Shown here piece by piece: positions 54,505 through 62,277 of a DNA stretch of 64,000 bases (position 1 is the first letter of the stretch; each line of letters begins with the position of its first letter). The notes under the pieces were generated by a model. The model saw only the letters and a program-made list of their open reading frames with translations. It did not search any database and was not told where the DNA came from. A program made the translations under genes and the position numbers. This stretch comes from Burkholderia sp. (GTDB lineage: Bacteria; Pseudomonadota; Gammaproteobacteria; Burkholderiales; Burkholderiaceae), in NCBI GenBank assembly GCA_031253835.1, contig JAIRVP010000004.1, positions 1 to 64,000 of the forward strand, read 5' to 3'.

Positions 54505-55614
54505 ATGAAACAGCTACGGATACTGACGGGATTCCATGCGGGCGCGATGCTGCAGCTCGCGCCGGGTCAGCATCGGGTTCATGGCGGCGCCGATGCGGAT
54601 ATCCGGCTGACGGACTGGACCGGCGCGGACGTGACGCTCGACGTCGATCCGTCCGGCGTCGTGCGCGCGATCACGCTTGTCGACGTGCCGGACGGCGAGC
54701 CGGCGGATGCCGCGGCCGAACCGGAAACGGTGATCCTGGTCGACTTCGTGCCGATGCGGTTCGGCGAGACAATCCTGTGCGTGGGCCCCGACGACGTGCC
54801 GTGGCCGTCGGATCTCGATTTGCTGTCGACGCTGCTGACGCGGCCGGCCGACGCGCGGGTCGACGCCGAACGGCGCAAGCGGCGCCGCTACTACGGCGCC
54901 CTCGTCGCGTGCATCGCGATCGGCATCGTCGCGGGCACCGCCGTGCTGCTGACCACCGCGCCCGACAGCGAGGCCGCGCTGCGGCACGGCGCCGACTACC
55001 GGACCACCCGCATCCAGGATGCGCTCGCGGCCGCGCACATGACCGAGCTGCAGGTGCGCACGGTCGGGAACACGAGTGTCGTGACGGGCATGGTCGCCAA
55101 CCTGGCCGACGACCAGCTGGTCCGCTCGACGCTCGCGAAGATCGCGTCGAAGGACATCGTGCGCAGCTATGACGTGGCGCAGAACGCGGTGCACAGCATC
55201 GAGGATTCGCTCGGCATCGCGGGCGTGCGCGTCAAGTACCTGGGCAACGGCGAATTCGCGATCACCGGCACGGTCGACAGCAAGGACGCGCTCGACAAGG
55301 CCGTCACGCGCGTGCGCGCCGACCTCGATTCGAACATCCGGCGACTCGTCGTGCAGGCGGTCGAGAATCCCGGCCATGCCGCGCCCGTGACCGGACAGTA
55401 TTCGGAGATCGTGTCGTCGGACACGGTGCAGTACACGCAGACGCCCGACGGCGTCAAGCATATCTACGTGACGGATGTGCCGGCCGATCCGGTGCCGGCA
55501 TCCGGCGTGCCGGCCGCCTCCGGCCCGGCGGCCCCGTCCGTCGACAGCAGCACGATCACGCGCAGCGCGGAGCAGGTGCGCGCCGCGCCCCACCCGGCTG
55601 CGCCGGACTCCTGA
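54505..55614 (+). CDS. sctD: SctD, T3SS inner-membrane ring protein (HrpD5)
   Basis: A 369-residue YscD/HrpD5-type protein. A short N-terminal cytoplasmic FHA-like domain (LRILTGFHAGAMLQLAPGQH; GADADIRLTDW) is followed by a membrane helix at about 130-150 (YYGALVACIAIGIVAGTAVLL region), then periplasmic ring domains (NTSVVTGMVANLADDQLV; NGEFAITGTVDSKDALDKA) and a Pro/Ser-rich tail. ATG 54505 is used; a TTG five codons upstream is possible and neither has a strong site. The hrpII box at 54359 drives it. Confidence 0.9.
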   Translation: MKQLRILTGFHAGAMLQLAPGQHRVHGGADADIRLTDWTGADVTLDVDPSGVVRAITLVDVPDGEPADAAAEPETVILVDFVPMRFGETILCVGPDDVPWPSDLDLLSTLLTRPADARVDAERRKRRRYYGALVACIAIGIVAGTAVLLTTAPDSEAALRHGADYRTTRIQDALAAAHMTELQVRTVGNTSVVTGMVANLADDQLVRSTLAKIASKDIVRSYDVAQNAVHSIEDSLGIAGVRVKYLGNGEFAITGTVDSKDALDKAVTRVRADLDSNIRRLVVQAVENPGHAAPVTGQYSEIVSSDTVQYTQTPDGVKHIYVTDVPADPVPASGVPAASGPAAPSVDSSTITRSAEQVRAAPHPAAPDS

Positions 55615-55644
55615 CTTTCCACCGACCTCGACAGGACACGCGAC

Positions 55645-55875
55645 ATGTACGAGCCGATTACGCCCTACGCCAAGCAGTTCGACAACCTTTCCGCGATCGC
55701 CCGGGACCCGAACGCCGCGCCGACGATCGACGGGATCCAGCGCGCGCTTGCCGAGATCGCGGAGAACGTGAACAACGCGACGCCCGGCGCCGACATCGAC
55801 AACAGGAATCGCGCGACGCTTTACCGCGGCCTGCTGGCGGCATCGCGCGTGATCCAGCAGATCCGGCACGCGTAG
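55645..55875 (+). CDS. HrpD6-like small T3SS protein
   Basis: A 76-residue soluble protein 30 bp after sctD, in the position of Xanthomonas hrpD6 (between hrpD5 and hrpE). It begins MYEPITPYAKQFDNLSAIA and is mostly helical (GIQRALAEIAENVNN; YRGLLAASRVIQQIRHA). It has an AGGA site before the ATG. HrpD6 affects T3SS gene control and secretion in Xanthomonas; the similarity here is mainly in size, position and helical pattern. Confidence 0.72.
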   Translation: MYEPITPYAKQFDNLSAIARDPNAAPTIDGIQRALAEIAENVNNATPGADIDNRNRATLYRGLLAASRVIQQIRHA

Positions 55876-55968
55876 CGCGCTCCACTTCCGTTCTGTTCCG
55901 CTGCGGCCGTGGCCGCTCGAGAACGGTTTATCCGCAGTAACCGTCGTCACTTCACAAGGAGAATCAAC

Positions 55969-56172
55969 ATGGCAGGTGCATTAGCAGGTGCAGGCGAAGC
56001 AGTCAGCAGCATCGCCGAATCAACGGCAGCACAGACCGCGATCACGAAAGCGAGCTCGGCGGCTGCCATTACCCAGGCCTCGAACAACGCCCAGCTGAAT
56101 GCCGCGACGGCAACCGCCAACGCCACCAATTCGGCAACGGGTTCGCTCAAGGACATCGCGAAGAACCAGTAA
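55969..56172 (+). CDS. Probable T3SS needle/Hrp-pilus subunit (HrpE/HrpY-like)
   Basis: A 67-residue protein of Ala, Ser, Thr, Asn and Gln, predicted wholly helical (AITKASSAAAITQASNNAQL; ATATANATNSATGSLKD), with no Cys or aromatic residues. It has the strongest ribosome-binding site in the region (AAGGAG 7 nt from ATG), fitting an abundantly made subunit. Its place between hrpD6 and hpaB is that of the pilin gene hrpE in Xanthomonas. Pilins are too variable to prove by sequence; position, size and composition support the call. The start MAGALAGAG is chosen by the site. Confidence 0.75.
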   Translation: MAGALAGAGEAVSSIAESTAAQTAITKASSAAAITQASNNAQLNAATATANATNSATGSLKDIAKNQ

Positions 56173-56218
56173 CGCGATTCGCACGCCGTCCCGCGGCGCC
56201 ACCGCCGGCGCGACAGGC

Positions 56219-56246
56219 CAGCCCGACCGGGTCATCCGGCGGGCTG
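56219..56246 (+). terminator. Hairpin between the pilin gene and hpaB
   Basis: CAGCCCG-A-CCGG at 56219-56230 pairs with CCGG-CGGGCTG at 56236-56246 across a 5-nt loop, with one bulged A. It lies 47 bp after the pilin stop and 50 bp before hpaB. It has no T run, so it may act to stabilise the upstream pilin message or attenuate hpaB rather than terminate fully. Confidence 0.45.
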
Positions 56247-56295
56247 CGCCGCGCCGGCCTCCTCCCTCTCCCGCTTTCGCCGCGTCCGCCTGCTC

Positions 56296-56751
56296 ATGAA
56301 CGATCCCCGCTATCTCGAACTCGTGGCCCAGTTCTGCGCGGTCGTCGGCCTTCACGACGTCGACTACGTGCAGGAAACCGGCTCGGTCGAGGTCGAAGGG
56401 TTCGAGGTGCGCCTCGAGCACGTCGAGCGCGACCAGGAGGCGATCTACGCGAACTTCCACTTCGGCACCGTCACGGCCGGCCGCACGCTGCATATTTTCC
56501 GGCTGATGCTGGAAGCCAACCTGCTGATCTACGCGCAGGACCAGGCGCAGCTCGGCATCGACGCCGACACGGGCTCGATCGTCCTGATCCTGCGGCTGCC
56601 GTTCGATCCCGATTTCAGCGGCGCGGATCTCGCAGACCTGCTCGTTCACTATGCCGACCACGGCCGCTACTGGCGGCAGAACATCATCGAGTCGAGCGAC
56701 GAGATGTTCGAAGGCATCGCGTCCGGCGAATTCTTCTGGCTGCGGGCGTGA
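56296..56751 (+). CDS. hpaB: HpaB, T3SS general effector chaperone/exit-control protein
   Basis: A 151-residue acidic protein of the CesT-like chaperone fold. It has RYLELVAQFCAVVGLHDVDY at the start, GRTLHIFRLMLEANLLIYAQ in the middle, and the conserved GSIVLILRLPFDPDFSGADL and DEMFEGIASGEFFWLRA. In Xanthomonas HpaB binds many effectors and prevents premature translocon export. It is last in the sctD operon and convergent with the formyltransferase gene. Confidence 0.92.
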   Translation: MNDPRYLELVAQFCAVVGLHDVDYVQETGSVEVEGFEVRLEHVERDQEAIYANFHFGTVTAGRTLHIFRLMLEANLLIYAQDQAQLGIDADTGSIVLILRLPFDPDFSGADLADLLVHYADHGRYWRQNIIESSDEMFEGIASGEFFWLRA

Positions 56752-56800
56752 CCCCGTGACCGGCCGACTCGCGCTGCTCGTACGCGCCGCGCGCAGCGGA

Positions 56801-57655
56801 TCACGGCCCGATGTCCGCGCGCCGGGCCAGGCTCAGCGCGCTCCATTCGAGCAGCGCGACGAAGCCGTCCGGTACCGCGATCACGGTCCAGCGGCGGCTG
56901 ACGTGCGCGATCGCACCCGGCTCGAAGGCATGCCGTTCGTGCCAGCCGACGGCGCGCCGCACGTAGAGCACGCTGCCGCCGACATGCGCGACGCATTCGT
57001 GCAGCCCGTTGGCGCGGACCTGCGTCATCACGCGATCCACCGGCTGCTTGAAATCGAGCGTGCGGTCGGCGTCCGACGGCATCGGCCAATGGCTGCCGCC
57101 CGCCTGCGGCGTGCGCGCGGCCCACAGCGCGTCGAAGCGATACGCCAGCTGCCGCGCGAGCCGGCAGCCGGCCATCTGCACCTTGAGCTGCAGGCTTTCG
57201 TGGCATTCGTCGGCGGCGAGTGCGAAGCGCTCCTGCACGAGGATCTCGCCGGTGTCGAATTCCGGCGCGATCCGGTGACAGGTCACGCCCCATTCGCGGT
57301 GACCGTCGAGGATCGCGCGCATCAGCGGATACGGGCCGCGCGCCTCCGGCAGCGGCGCAGGATGGAAGTTGATCGCGTGGCGGACGTACGGCGTCCAGTC
57401 CGGAATGCGCCAGCCGTATCCGGCGACGACCAGCACGTCGCAGTCGAGATCGCGCAGCGTGCGCAGCGCCGCCTCGTCGATGCGCGACAGGTGCAGCGGC
57501 ACGCCGTGCCGCGTCGCATGCGACACGATCTCCGCATTCGAATTCACGCGGTCGTCGGTCACGAAGCTGAACAGCGATACGGGTGTCCATCCGGCGCTCA
57601 CGAACGTCTCGAGCACACCGTGAAACAGATCGAATCCTGCGAGTGCAAAGCGCAT
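56801..57655 (-). CDS. Formyltransferase-family protein with PIP box
   Basis: A 284-residue member of the formyl_transferase N family (methionyl-tRNA formyltransferase/PurN type). The catalytic triad is intact: Asn96 and His98 in INFHPAPLPEARG and Asp134 in PEFDTGEILV. The family C-terminal domain is present in short form (QPVDRVMTQVRANGLHE). It is not the housekeeping Fmt, which is longer and elsewhere. GGAG lies 7 nt before the ATG. A perfect PIP box at 57768-57792 puts it in the HrpB regulon. It may formylate an amino sugar or other amine used in envelope or effector metabolism; the substrate is unknown. Confidence 0.85.
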   Translation of the reverse strand: MRFALAGFDLFHGVLETFVSAGWTPVSLFSFVTDDRVNSNAEIVSHATRHGVPLHLSRIDEAALRTLRDLDCDVLVVAGYGWRIPDWTPYVRHAINFHPAPLPEARGPYPLMRAILDGHREWGVTCHRIAPEFDTGEILVQERFALAADECHESLQLKVQMAGCRLARQLAYRFDALWAARTPQAGGSHWPMPSDADRTLDFKQPVDRVMTQVRANGLHECVAHVGGSVLYVRRAVGWHERHAFEPGAIAHVSRRWTVIAVPDGFVALLEWSALSLARRADIGP

Positions 57656-57767
57656 GCGATATCTCCATCGGAGGAACGGCGGCGATCGCCGCCACCCACA
57701 CTGCCGGCCGTGCGGCGCCGCGCATCCGCCAGCATGTCATGGCGCGCCGCGTCATCCGTGCCGCGCG

Positions 57768-57792
57768 GCGAACCCGACGCTGCCTGCGCGAA
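57768..57792 (-). promoter_or_regulatory. Perfect PIP/hrpII box of the formyltransferase gene
   Basis: On the minus strand TTCGC-N15-TTCGC (57792-57788 and 57772-57768). A -10-like TGACAT lies at 57739-57734, after 29 bp, a weaker hexamer and spacing than at other boxes. The start codon is 79 bp further on. An imperfect plus-strand box lies 5 bp away. Confidence 0.8.
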
Positions 57793-57796
57793 GACG

Positions 57797-57820
57797 TTCC
57801 GTGACGCACGTGCCGGTTCG
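57797..57820 (+). promoter_or_regulatory. Imperfect hrpII box before the GNAT gene
   Basis: TTCC-N16-TTCG (57797-57800 and 57817-57820), one mismatch from the hrpII consensus, with a weak AACACT at 57852-57857 after 31 bp. It precedes the acetyltransferase gene starting at 57888. Imperfect hrpII boxes can work in Ralstonia, but this one is only a candidate. Confidence 0.4.
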
Positions 57821-57887
57821 CGCGTCCGCGCCGCGGCGCACGCCATTGCGCAACACTGATACGACCGATCGATGACGAGCGATCATC

Positions 57888-58517
57888 ATGCGACTCCCCC
57901 TGTTGACCCACCTCGAAACCGAATGGCTGATACTCCGCCCGTTGATGCCGCGCGATGCGCCCGCGCTCTTCGAGCAGATGCTGAGCGACCCCGAGACGAT
58001 GCAGTACCTGCCGATCGGGCGTCACGGCGATCTCGCGCAAACCCACGCGTATATCGACGAAGCGCGCCGCGGCTGGCGTGACCGGACGCTGATCCGCTTT
58101 GCATGCGAGTGCCGCGCCACCGGGCAGCTCGCGGGCGTGATCGAGCTCACGCCCGACCTGCCGTGCGTGCGCCTGTCGGTGATGATCGCGAAACGCGGCG
58201 GCACGCGGCGCCGGCGCGCCTGCCTGATGGCGCTGCAGGAACTGCTCGGCTGGCTGCTCGGCCAGCGCGGCGTGCAGCGGATCTATGCGCACTGCGTGGC
58301 CGGCGGCCCGGCCGGACACTGCATCGAGCGCCTGGGCTTCCGGTGCGAAGCGGTGCTGAAGCGTCACGAGCCGCAGCCGAATCGCGACCTGGACGCGGCG
58401 GACTGCCTGCTTTACGTGTTGACCCGGCACGCCAGCCCGGCCGCGCCGGCGCCCGATGCCGGCACCTGGCTGCGCGACCTGCTGCGCGATTCGTCCGGCG
58501 GCCGCGCGCGGCTGTGA
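57888..58517 (+). CDS. GNAT acetyltransferase, RimJ/RimL type
   Basis: A 209-residue GNAT protein. It has TEWLILRPLMPRDAPALFEQM at the start and the acetyl-CoA region near GVIELTPDLPCVRLSVMIAK with RGGTRRRRACLMALQELLG; the end GHCIERLGFRCEAVLKRHE is typical of the RimJ/RimL group acting on protein N-termini or small amines. It lies inside the T3SS neighbourhood, divergent from the formyltransferase gene with a shared 232-bp spacer. It may modify a secreted or structural component, but no partner is shown. Housekeeping RimJ/RimL is not excluded. Confidence 0.82.
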   Translation: MRLPLLTHLETEWLILRPLMPRDAPALFEQMLSDPETMQYLPIGRHGDLAQTHAYIDEARRGWRDRTLIRFACECRATGQLAGVIELTPDLPCVRLSVMIAKRGGTRRRRACLMALQELLGWLLGQRGVQRIYAHCVAGGPAGHCIERLGFRCEAVLKRHEPQPNRDLDAADCLLYVLTRHASPAAPAPDAGTWLRDLLRDSSGGRARL

Positions 58518-58554
58518 GGCGCGCGGGGCGGCCCGCCGTGCCGCCTGCGCCGCG

Positions 58555-58986
58555 CTACGACGCGTCCGCCGGGGCCGACGCCGCGGTCGCGCCGGGCGCG
58601 ACGTATTGCGCGCACGCCGGGTCTTTCCAGTACGTGGCCTGGACCAGCCGGTGCGTGTCGAATTGCACCTGGTACTGGCACGTCGCGTATTCGCCGGGGC
58701 GGCCGGTCCGCAGCTTGAAGAGGTAGTTCCACGCGCGGACGCCGTAGGTGCCTTCGCTGAAATGCGGCTCGTGAATCAGCAGGTACACCTGGTTCTCGGT
58801 GATCCCGGGCACGACTTGCCGCAGCTCCCGCACGCCGACTTGTTTGCCGCCGGCCACCCACGCCGCGCCCGGATCGGGAAACACCGGCGCGCCGTTTGCC
58901 GCGGATGGCGCGGTCGCGCTGCAACCCGCCAGCAGCATGCCGCCCAGCAACGCGATCGCTGCGCCCTGCATCGTGTCGATTCTCAT
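58555..58986 (-). CDS. BamE/SmpA-like outer-membrane lipoprotein
   Basis: A 143-residue lipoprotein starting MRIDTMQGAA, with lipobox LLAGC (Cys22). The mature part carries a BamE-like segment (VRELRQVVPGITENQVYLLI; YGVRAWNYLFKLRTGRPG), suggesting outer-membrane assembly. The housekeeping BamE would sit near fur or recN, so this is a paralogue. Its place between a GNAT gene and a possible T3SS protein suggests a role in outer-membrane assembly of the secretion system, but this is inference. Confidence 0.78.
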   Translation of the reverse strand: MRIDTMQGAAIALLGGMLLAGCSATAPSAANGAPVFPDPGAAWVAGGKQVGVRELRQVVPGITENQVYLLIHEPHFSEGTYGVRAWNYLFKLRTGRPGEYATCQYQVQFDTHRLVQATYWKDPACAQYVAPGATAASAPADAS

Positions 58987-59035
58987 GTCGAAGCCGGAAA
59001 TCCTGAAAGTTGACAAGGAAGAGCGCGAGCCACGC

Positions 59036-60286
59036 TCACGCGCCGCGCCGCGTGCAGCCCGCACGGCAGTACCAGCGGCAACGCAGGCTGCGACGATGCG
59101 GACAGTTGCCCGCCGGCGTGCGCGGGCGCCGCTCGTCCAGCCAGTCGCGCGCCTGCACCACGTACCGCACGACGTTCACCACGCCCGCGGCTTCGTTGCC
59201 CGACGCGACGGACGACGGATCGCCCGCGTCCGCGCCGGCGCCGCTACCGATGCCGGCCTCGTCGGACGACCGCGCATGACGGGGCATCCATCCGCGTTCG
59301 ACGAGATTGGCCTCCAGCGCACGCACACCGGGCAGCGTCGCGCCGTGCGCAACCAGCGACCGCCCCGTGGCGGCCGCGAGCGTGCCCGCGCGGCGCACCG
59401 TCGCACTCGCGTAGCGGCCGGCCGTGCCGGCGGCGTCGGCCATCACGTCGCGTGCGGAACGGGCCGGCGGTATCGCTCCGCCGTGCCGCGCGCTCGGCAT
59501 CTGCGACGTGGCGATTGCGGGCGGCGTGGATGCACGGCGTTCGGCATCGGGCGCCGCGTGACCGGCGGTCGCGGTGAGCGGTGCGGCCTGCTCGGCGGGC
59601 GTCTCGGTTCCGGTAAGCGGCGCGGTTACGCGTGGTGCTGCCGCGCCGGCGAAGGCCATCGCTTCGGCCGGCGCACGCCTCGTTTCACCGGCTTCACCCG
59701 CTTCGCCGTCGGCGTGCGGCCCGATGTCGTACTGGCCTGCCGTGCGCGACATCGGCTGCGCATCGGCCGCCGGCTGCCATGCGTTTTCGGCACCGGGCGG
59801 ATGAAGCAAGCCGGCCTCCGGTATCGACGGAAGCGGCAGCGCGCCTTCGGGCGTGGCCAGATCCGGTGCCTGCTGCTGCGCTGCATCGCCACGTTCATCC
59901 GGCACGATGCCCGACACGGCATCGCCACCGGCCTGCGTGCTACCGGTGAGCGCAGGCAGGATGCCCGTCTGCGTGGCCAGGCCCGTGCCGGGCGCCGCCG
60001 GCCCAGCTGCGCCCCCGCGCATGCCGGGCGCACCGGATGCCGTGCGCGCCGGCCCGGGGGCCGTACCTGCAGGCTGGCCCTGTGCCTGCGGCCCGCCACC
60101 GGCCGCATCCTTCAGTTCCGCGCCCGCCGAGCCGCCACCGATCCGCGCGAGCAGGCTCAGCAAGACGTCGCCGTCGAGCTGTACCGCATCGCGCGCGCCA
60201 TCCGCCGGCGTGCCGTCGGGCCCGCGGGCGTCGTCGGTCCGGGTGGCCTCAGTTGCCGAGCGGTGCGATGGAATGTGCGAAGACAT
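59036..60286 (-). CDS. Ala/Gly/Pro-rich protein of unknown function in T3SS region
   Basis: A 416-residue protein I do not recognise. About two thirds is low-complexity Ala/Gly/Pro/Thr, with a possible helical portion (ALEANLVERGWMPRHARS; AAGVVNVVRYVVQARDWL) and a basic Cys/Arg-rich tail. GC bias at third codon positions favours a real gene, but the start ATG lacks a Shine-Dalgarno sequence (the upstream strand is a C run). It lies 106 bp after hrpG on the same strand, so it may be co-transcribed. Possibilities are a secreted effector, a regulator, or a wrongly chosen frame; I cannot say which. Confidence 0.5.
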   Translation of the reverse strand: MSSHIPSHRSATEATRTDDARGPDGTPADGARDAVQLDGDVLLSLLARIGGGSAGAELKDAAGGGPQAQGQPAGTAPGPARTASGAPGMRGGAAGPAAPGTGLATQTGILPALTGSTQAGGDAVSGIVPDERGDAAQQQAPDLATPEGALPLPSIPEAGLLHPPGAENAWQPAADAQPMSRTAGQYDIGPHADGEAGEAGETRRAPAEAMAFAGAAAPRVTAPLTGTETPAEQAAPLTATAGHAAPDAERRASTPPAIATSQMPSARHGGAIPPARSARDVMADAAGTAGRYASATVRRAGTLAAATGRSLVAHGATLPGVRALEANLVERGWMPRHARSSDEAGIGSGAGADAGDPSSVASGNEAAGVVNVVRYVVQARDWLDERRPRTPAGNCPHRRSLRCRWYCRAGCTRRGA

Positions 60287-60392
60287 GGGGGGAAACCGGG
60301 GGGATCAGGATGGCACGCGCGGCCGTCCGGCGAAGCCGCGGCAGGCAGCACGCCGCGGCGCGATCGACCGTCGCGCGTGCGCGTGTCATGCG

Positions 60393-61190
60393 TCAGCGCC
60401 CATTGGCCGCGTGCCGCGCGACCGGTACGTCGAAGTCGTCGGCATACGCCGGCACCGGCATCGACGTGCGTTGGCGTACCGGCGCGGCGCGGTGCTCGCG
60501 CGTCTGGATGAAGATGCGGTAGCCGACGGCATACATCGTGCGCAGGTAGACGCCATGCTCGCCGTTCAGGCTGAGCTTCTTGCGCAGCTTGTAGATGTGC
60601 TGTTCGAGCGACCGGCTGACGACGTCCTCCGGGCTGCCCCACACCGCCCGCGCGATCTCGCCGCGGGCGACGTACTTGTCGAACTGCGAGAACAGCATCC
60701 ACGCGATCGCGAACTCGCGGGACGTGAGCCGGATCACGTCGCCGGCCACGCTGACCGTCGACGCGTGGCGATCCAGCCGGTACGGGCCGCACGTCAGCCG
60801 CTCGCGGTCCACGCTGCTGCGCGTGCACTGGAGCCGGCGGCTGGTCAGGCGCAGTCGCAGCAACAGCTCCGGCAGGCTGATCGGCGCGAGCACGATCTCG
60901 TCCGTTTCGTAGTCCAGCAGGTCCACGGCGTCCATGCTGTCGTTCGACGAGCAGATCAGGATCAGCGGCGCGCGCTGGACGCCGTGGCACGCGCGATGGA
61001 CGAGCACGGGATGCTGCGGATCGATGCCCGCCTCCATGCTGATCAGGATCGCGTCGAACTCGCGACGCGTGAGCGCACGGGCGAAGGTCGTTTCGTCGTC
61101 GAACCGGTCGACGGCGATGCCGTTCGCGGCGAGATGGCTGCAGATTGCATCGCGCCGCGTCATGTCTTTGGAGAAAACCGCGAGATTCAT
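60393..61190 (-). CDS. hrpG: HrpG-type OmpR-family T3SS regulator
   Basis: A 265-residue response-regulator-like protein. The N-terminal receiver (about 1-115) begins MNLAVFSKDMTRRDAICSHL and the C-terminal winged helix has VIRLTSREFAIAWMLFSQFD and RSLEQHIYKLRKKLSLNGEH, ending YLRTMYAVGYRIF. Length and position fit HrpG of Ralstonia and Xanthomonas, which turns on hrpB/hrpX. At the expected phospho-acceptor position (FDAILIS) it has Ser51 in place of Asp, so it may be controlled other than by phosphorylation there. The upstream 510-bp spacer is A+T-rich. Confidence 0.88.
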   Translation of the reverse strand: MNLAVFSKDMTRRDAICSHLAANGIAVDRFDDETTFARALTRREFDAILISMEAGIDPQHPVLVHRACHGVQRAPLILICSSNDSMDAVDLLDYETDEIVLAPISLPELLLRLRLTSRRLQCTRSSVDRERLTCGPYRLDRHASTVSVAGDVIRLTSREFAIAWMLFSQFDKYVARGEIARAVWGSPEDVVSRSLEQHIYKLRKKLSLNGEHGVYLRTMYAVGYRIFIQTREHRAAPVRQRTSMPVPAYADDFDVPVARHAANGR

Positions 61191-61701
61191 TATCAGCTCG
61201 TTCCCTGGATGAGCAGGCAGGAAATGCGTCGTCCATGCCGGCCGGCGAGCGGCGTCATGCGAGGAGCGATGCCATGGTTCCGACTGCGGCAACTGGACGC
61301 CCCGGCTGTCGCGACAGGCTGCGTCGGCGACGGCGGATGCGATGGATGCAACGTACAGCTCCGGCTCGGTTATCCGGATCGTGAGTGGAGAGTGTCTGGC
61401 CAATCGGCGAAATATGCAGCGAATATGGATATATCGCGTCGCCTTGAATTTGTCATGCATGCAACGATCATCGGTATTGGATACCAATGAATGAATTCCT
61501 CCGGAAAGGATTCGATTTGTTTATCTTTAATACGTAAACAAATGAATATCGATTCGATAAAGCCGTTTAAGCCGACCCTGTAAGTCGCGATGAAAACGAT
61601 TATATGGATTTATGCTGACTCTTTCATGAACCGCATCCGCACGGCTCGCCGGATAGAACCATTCGACTCGCCGCGAAGTCGTTCGCCCCACACGCATCGC
61701 A
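61191..61701. other. hrpG upstream region, A+T-rich with dyads
   Basis: About 510 bp with no convincing gene. The stretch 61380-61640 is much more A+T-rich than its neighbours. It contains ATTTGTTTA / TAAACAAAT (61515-61523 and 61535-61543, 11-bp spacer) and the overlapping dyads GGTAT-TGG-ATACC and ATTGG-ATA-CCAAT at 61473-61488. These may be regulatory sites for hrpG. Short open frames crossing it have no ribosome-binding site and atypical codons. Confidence 0.6.
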
Positions 61702-62175
61702 TCACGCCTCCGCACACTCCGGCTGCGCCAGGTCGCGGTTCATCGCCGCGAGGTAGCGGCCGTCGAGGAAGCGGCACTCGTGTTTCAGCATGCCGTAGAG
61801 GATGAAGTCGGTCCGGTCGGACGCCCCCTCGCGGATCACGCCTTCGCGCCGGAAGCCGAGGTTTTCGTCGAGCTGCTGCGCGGCGAGGTTGTCGGCGCGG
61901 ACATAGCCGCTGATCCGGTTGCAGCGCAGCAGGATGAACGGGAAGCGGAACGCTGCGCAGACGAACCCGGGCGTGATCACGTGCGGCGAGCCGTCCACCG
62001 CGAAATGCATCGCCACGTTGGGGCCGTTGTAGGCCTGGTACACCACGCCCGCCACGAGCCGGCCGTCCTTCTCGAGGCCGATCGCGTCGTCGTAGTTGGG
62101 GTAGCGCGCTTCCCCCGTCAAGGACGCGACGAACTGCATCACGTCCTCGCTTCGATCCAGAATGAGCCGTCTCAT
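61702..62175 (-). CDS. GNAT-family acetyltransferase, phage-type
   Basis: A 157-residue GNAT protein from MRRLILD, with the acetyl-CoA region VRADNLAAQQLDENLGFRRE and the following GVIREGASDRTDFILYGML. It resembles GNAT proteins often annotated near phage genes. The start is uncertain: an ATG six codons upstream (62193) is in frame, and neither has a good ribosome-binding site. It sits between hrpG and a repeat-containing secreted-type protein gene. Its target is unknown. Confidence 0.75.
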   Translation of the reverse strand: MRRLILDRSEDVMQFVASLTGEARYPNYDDAIGLEKDGRLVAGVVYQAYNGPNVAMHFAVDGSPHVITPGFVCAAFRFPFILLRCNRISGYVRADNLAAQQLDENLGFRREGVIREGASDRTDFILYGMLKHECRFLDGRYLAAMNRDLAQPECAEA

Positions 62176-62277
62176 GCCAATTGCGAATGCCATGCGGCGA
62201 GGCGCATCGCGCCTGCCGCGTCGTCAGTCATGTCCGGGCCGCGGGGTGCCGCGGCCGGTCCGGTCGCGTCCGCCACG

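Noticed and set aside
61590-61805. Small plus-strand peptide beginning MKTIIWIYADSF in the hrpG upstream region
   Set aside because: The first residues look plausible, but there is no ribosome-binding site and the rest overlaps the GNAT gene antisense with an Arg/Ser/Pro shadow composition.
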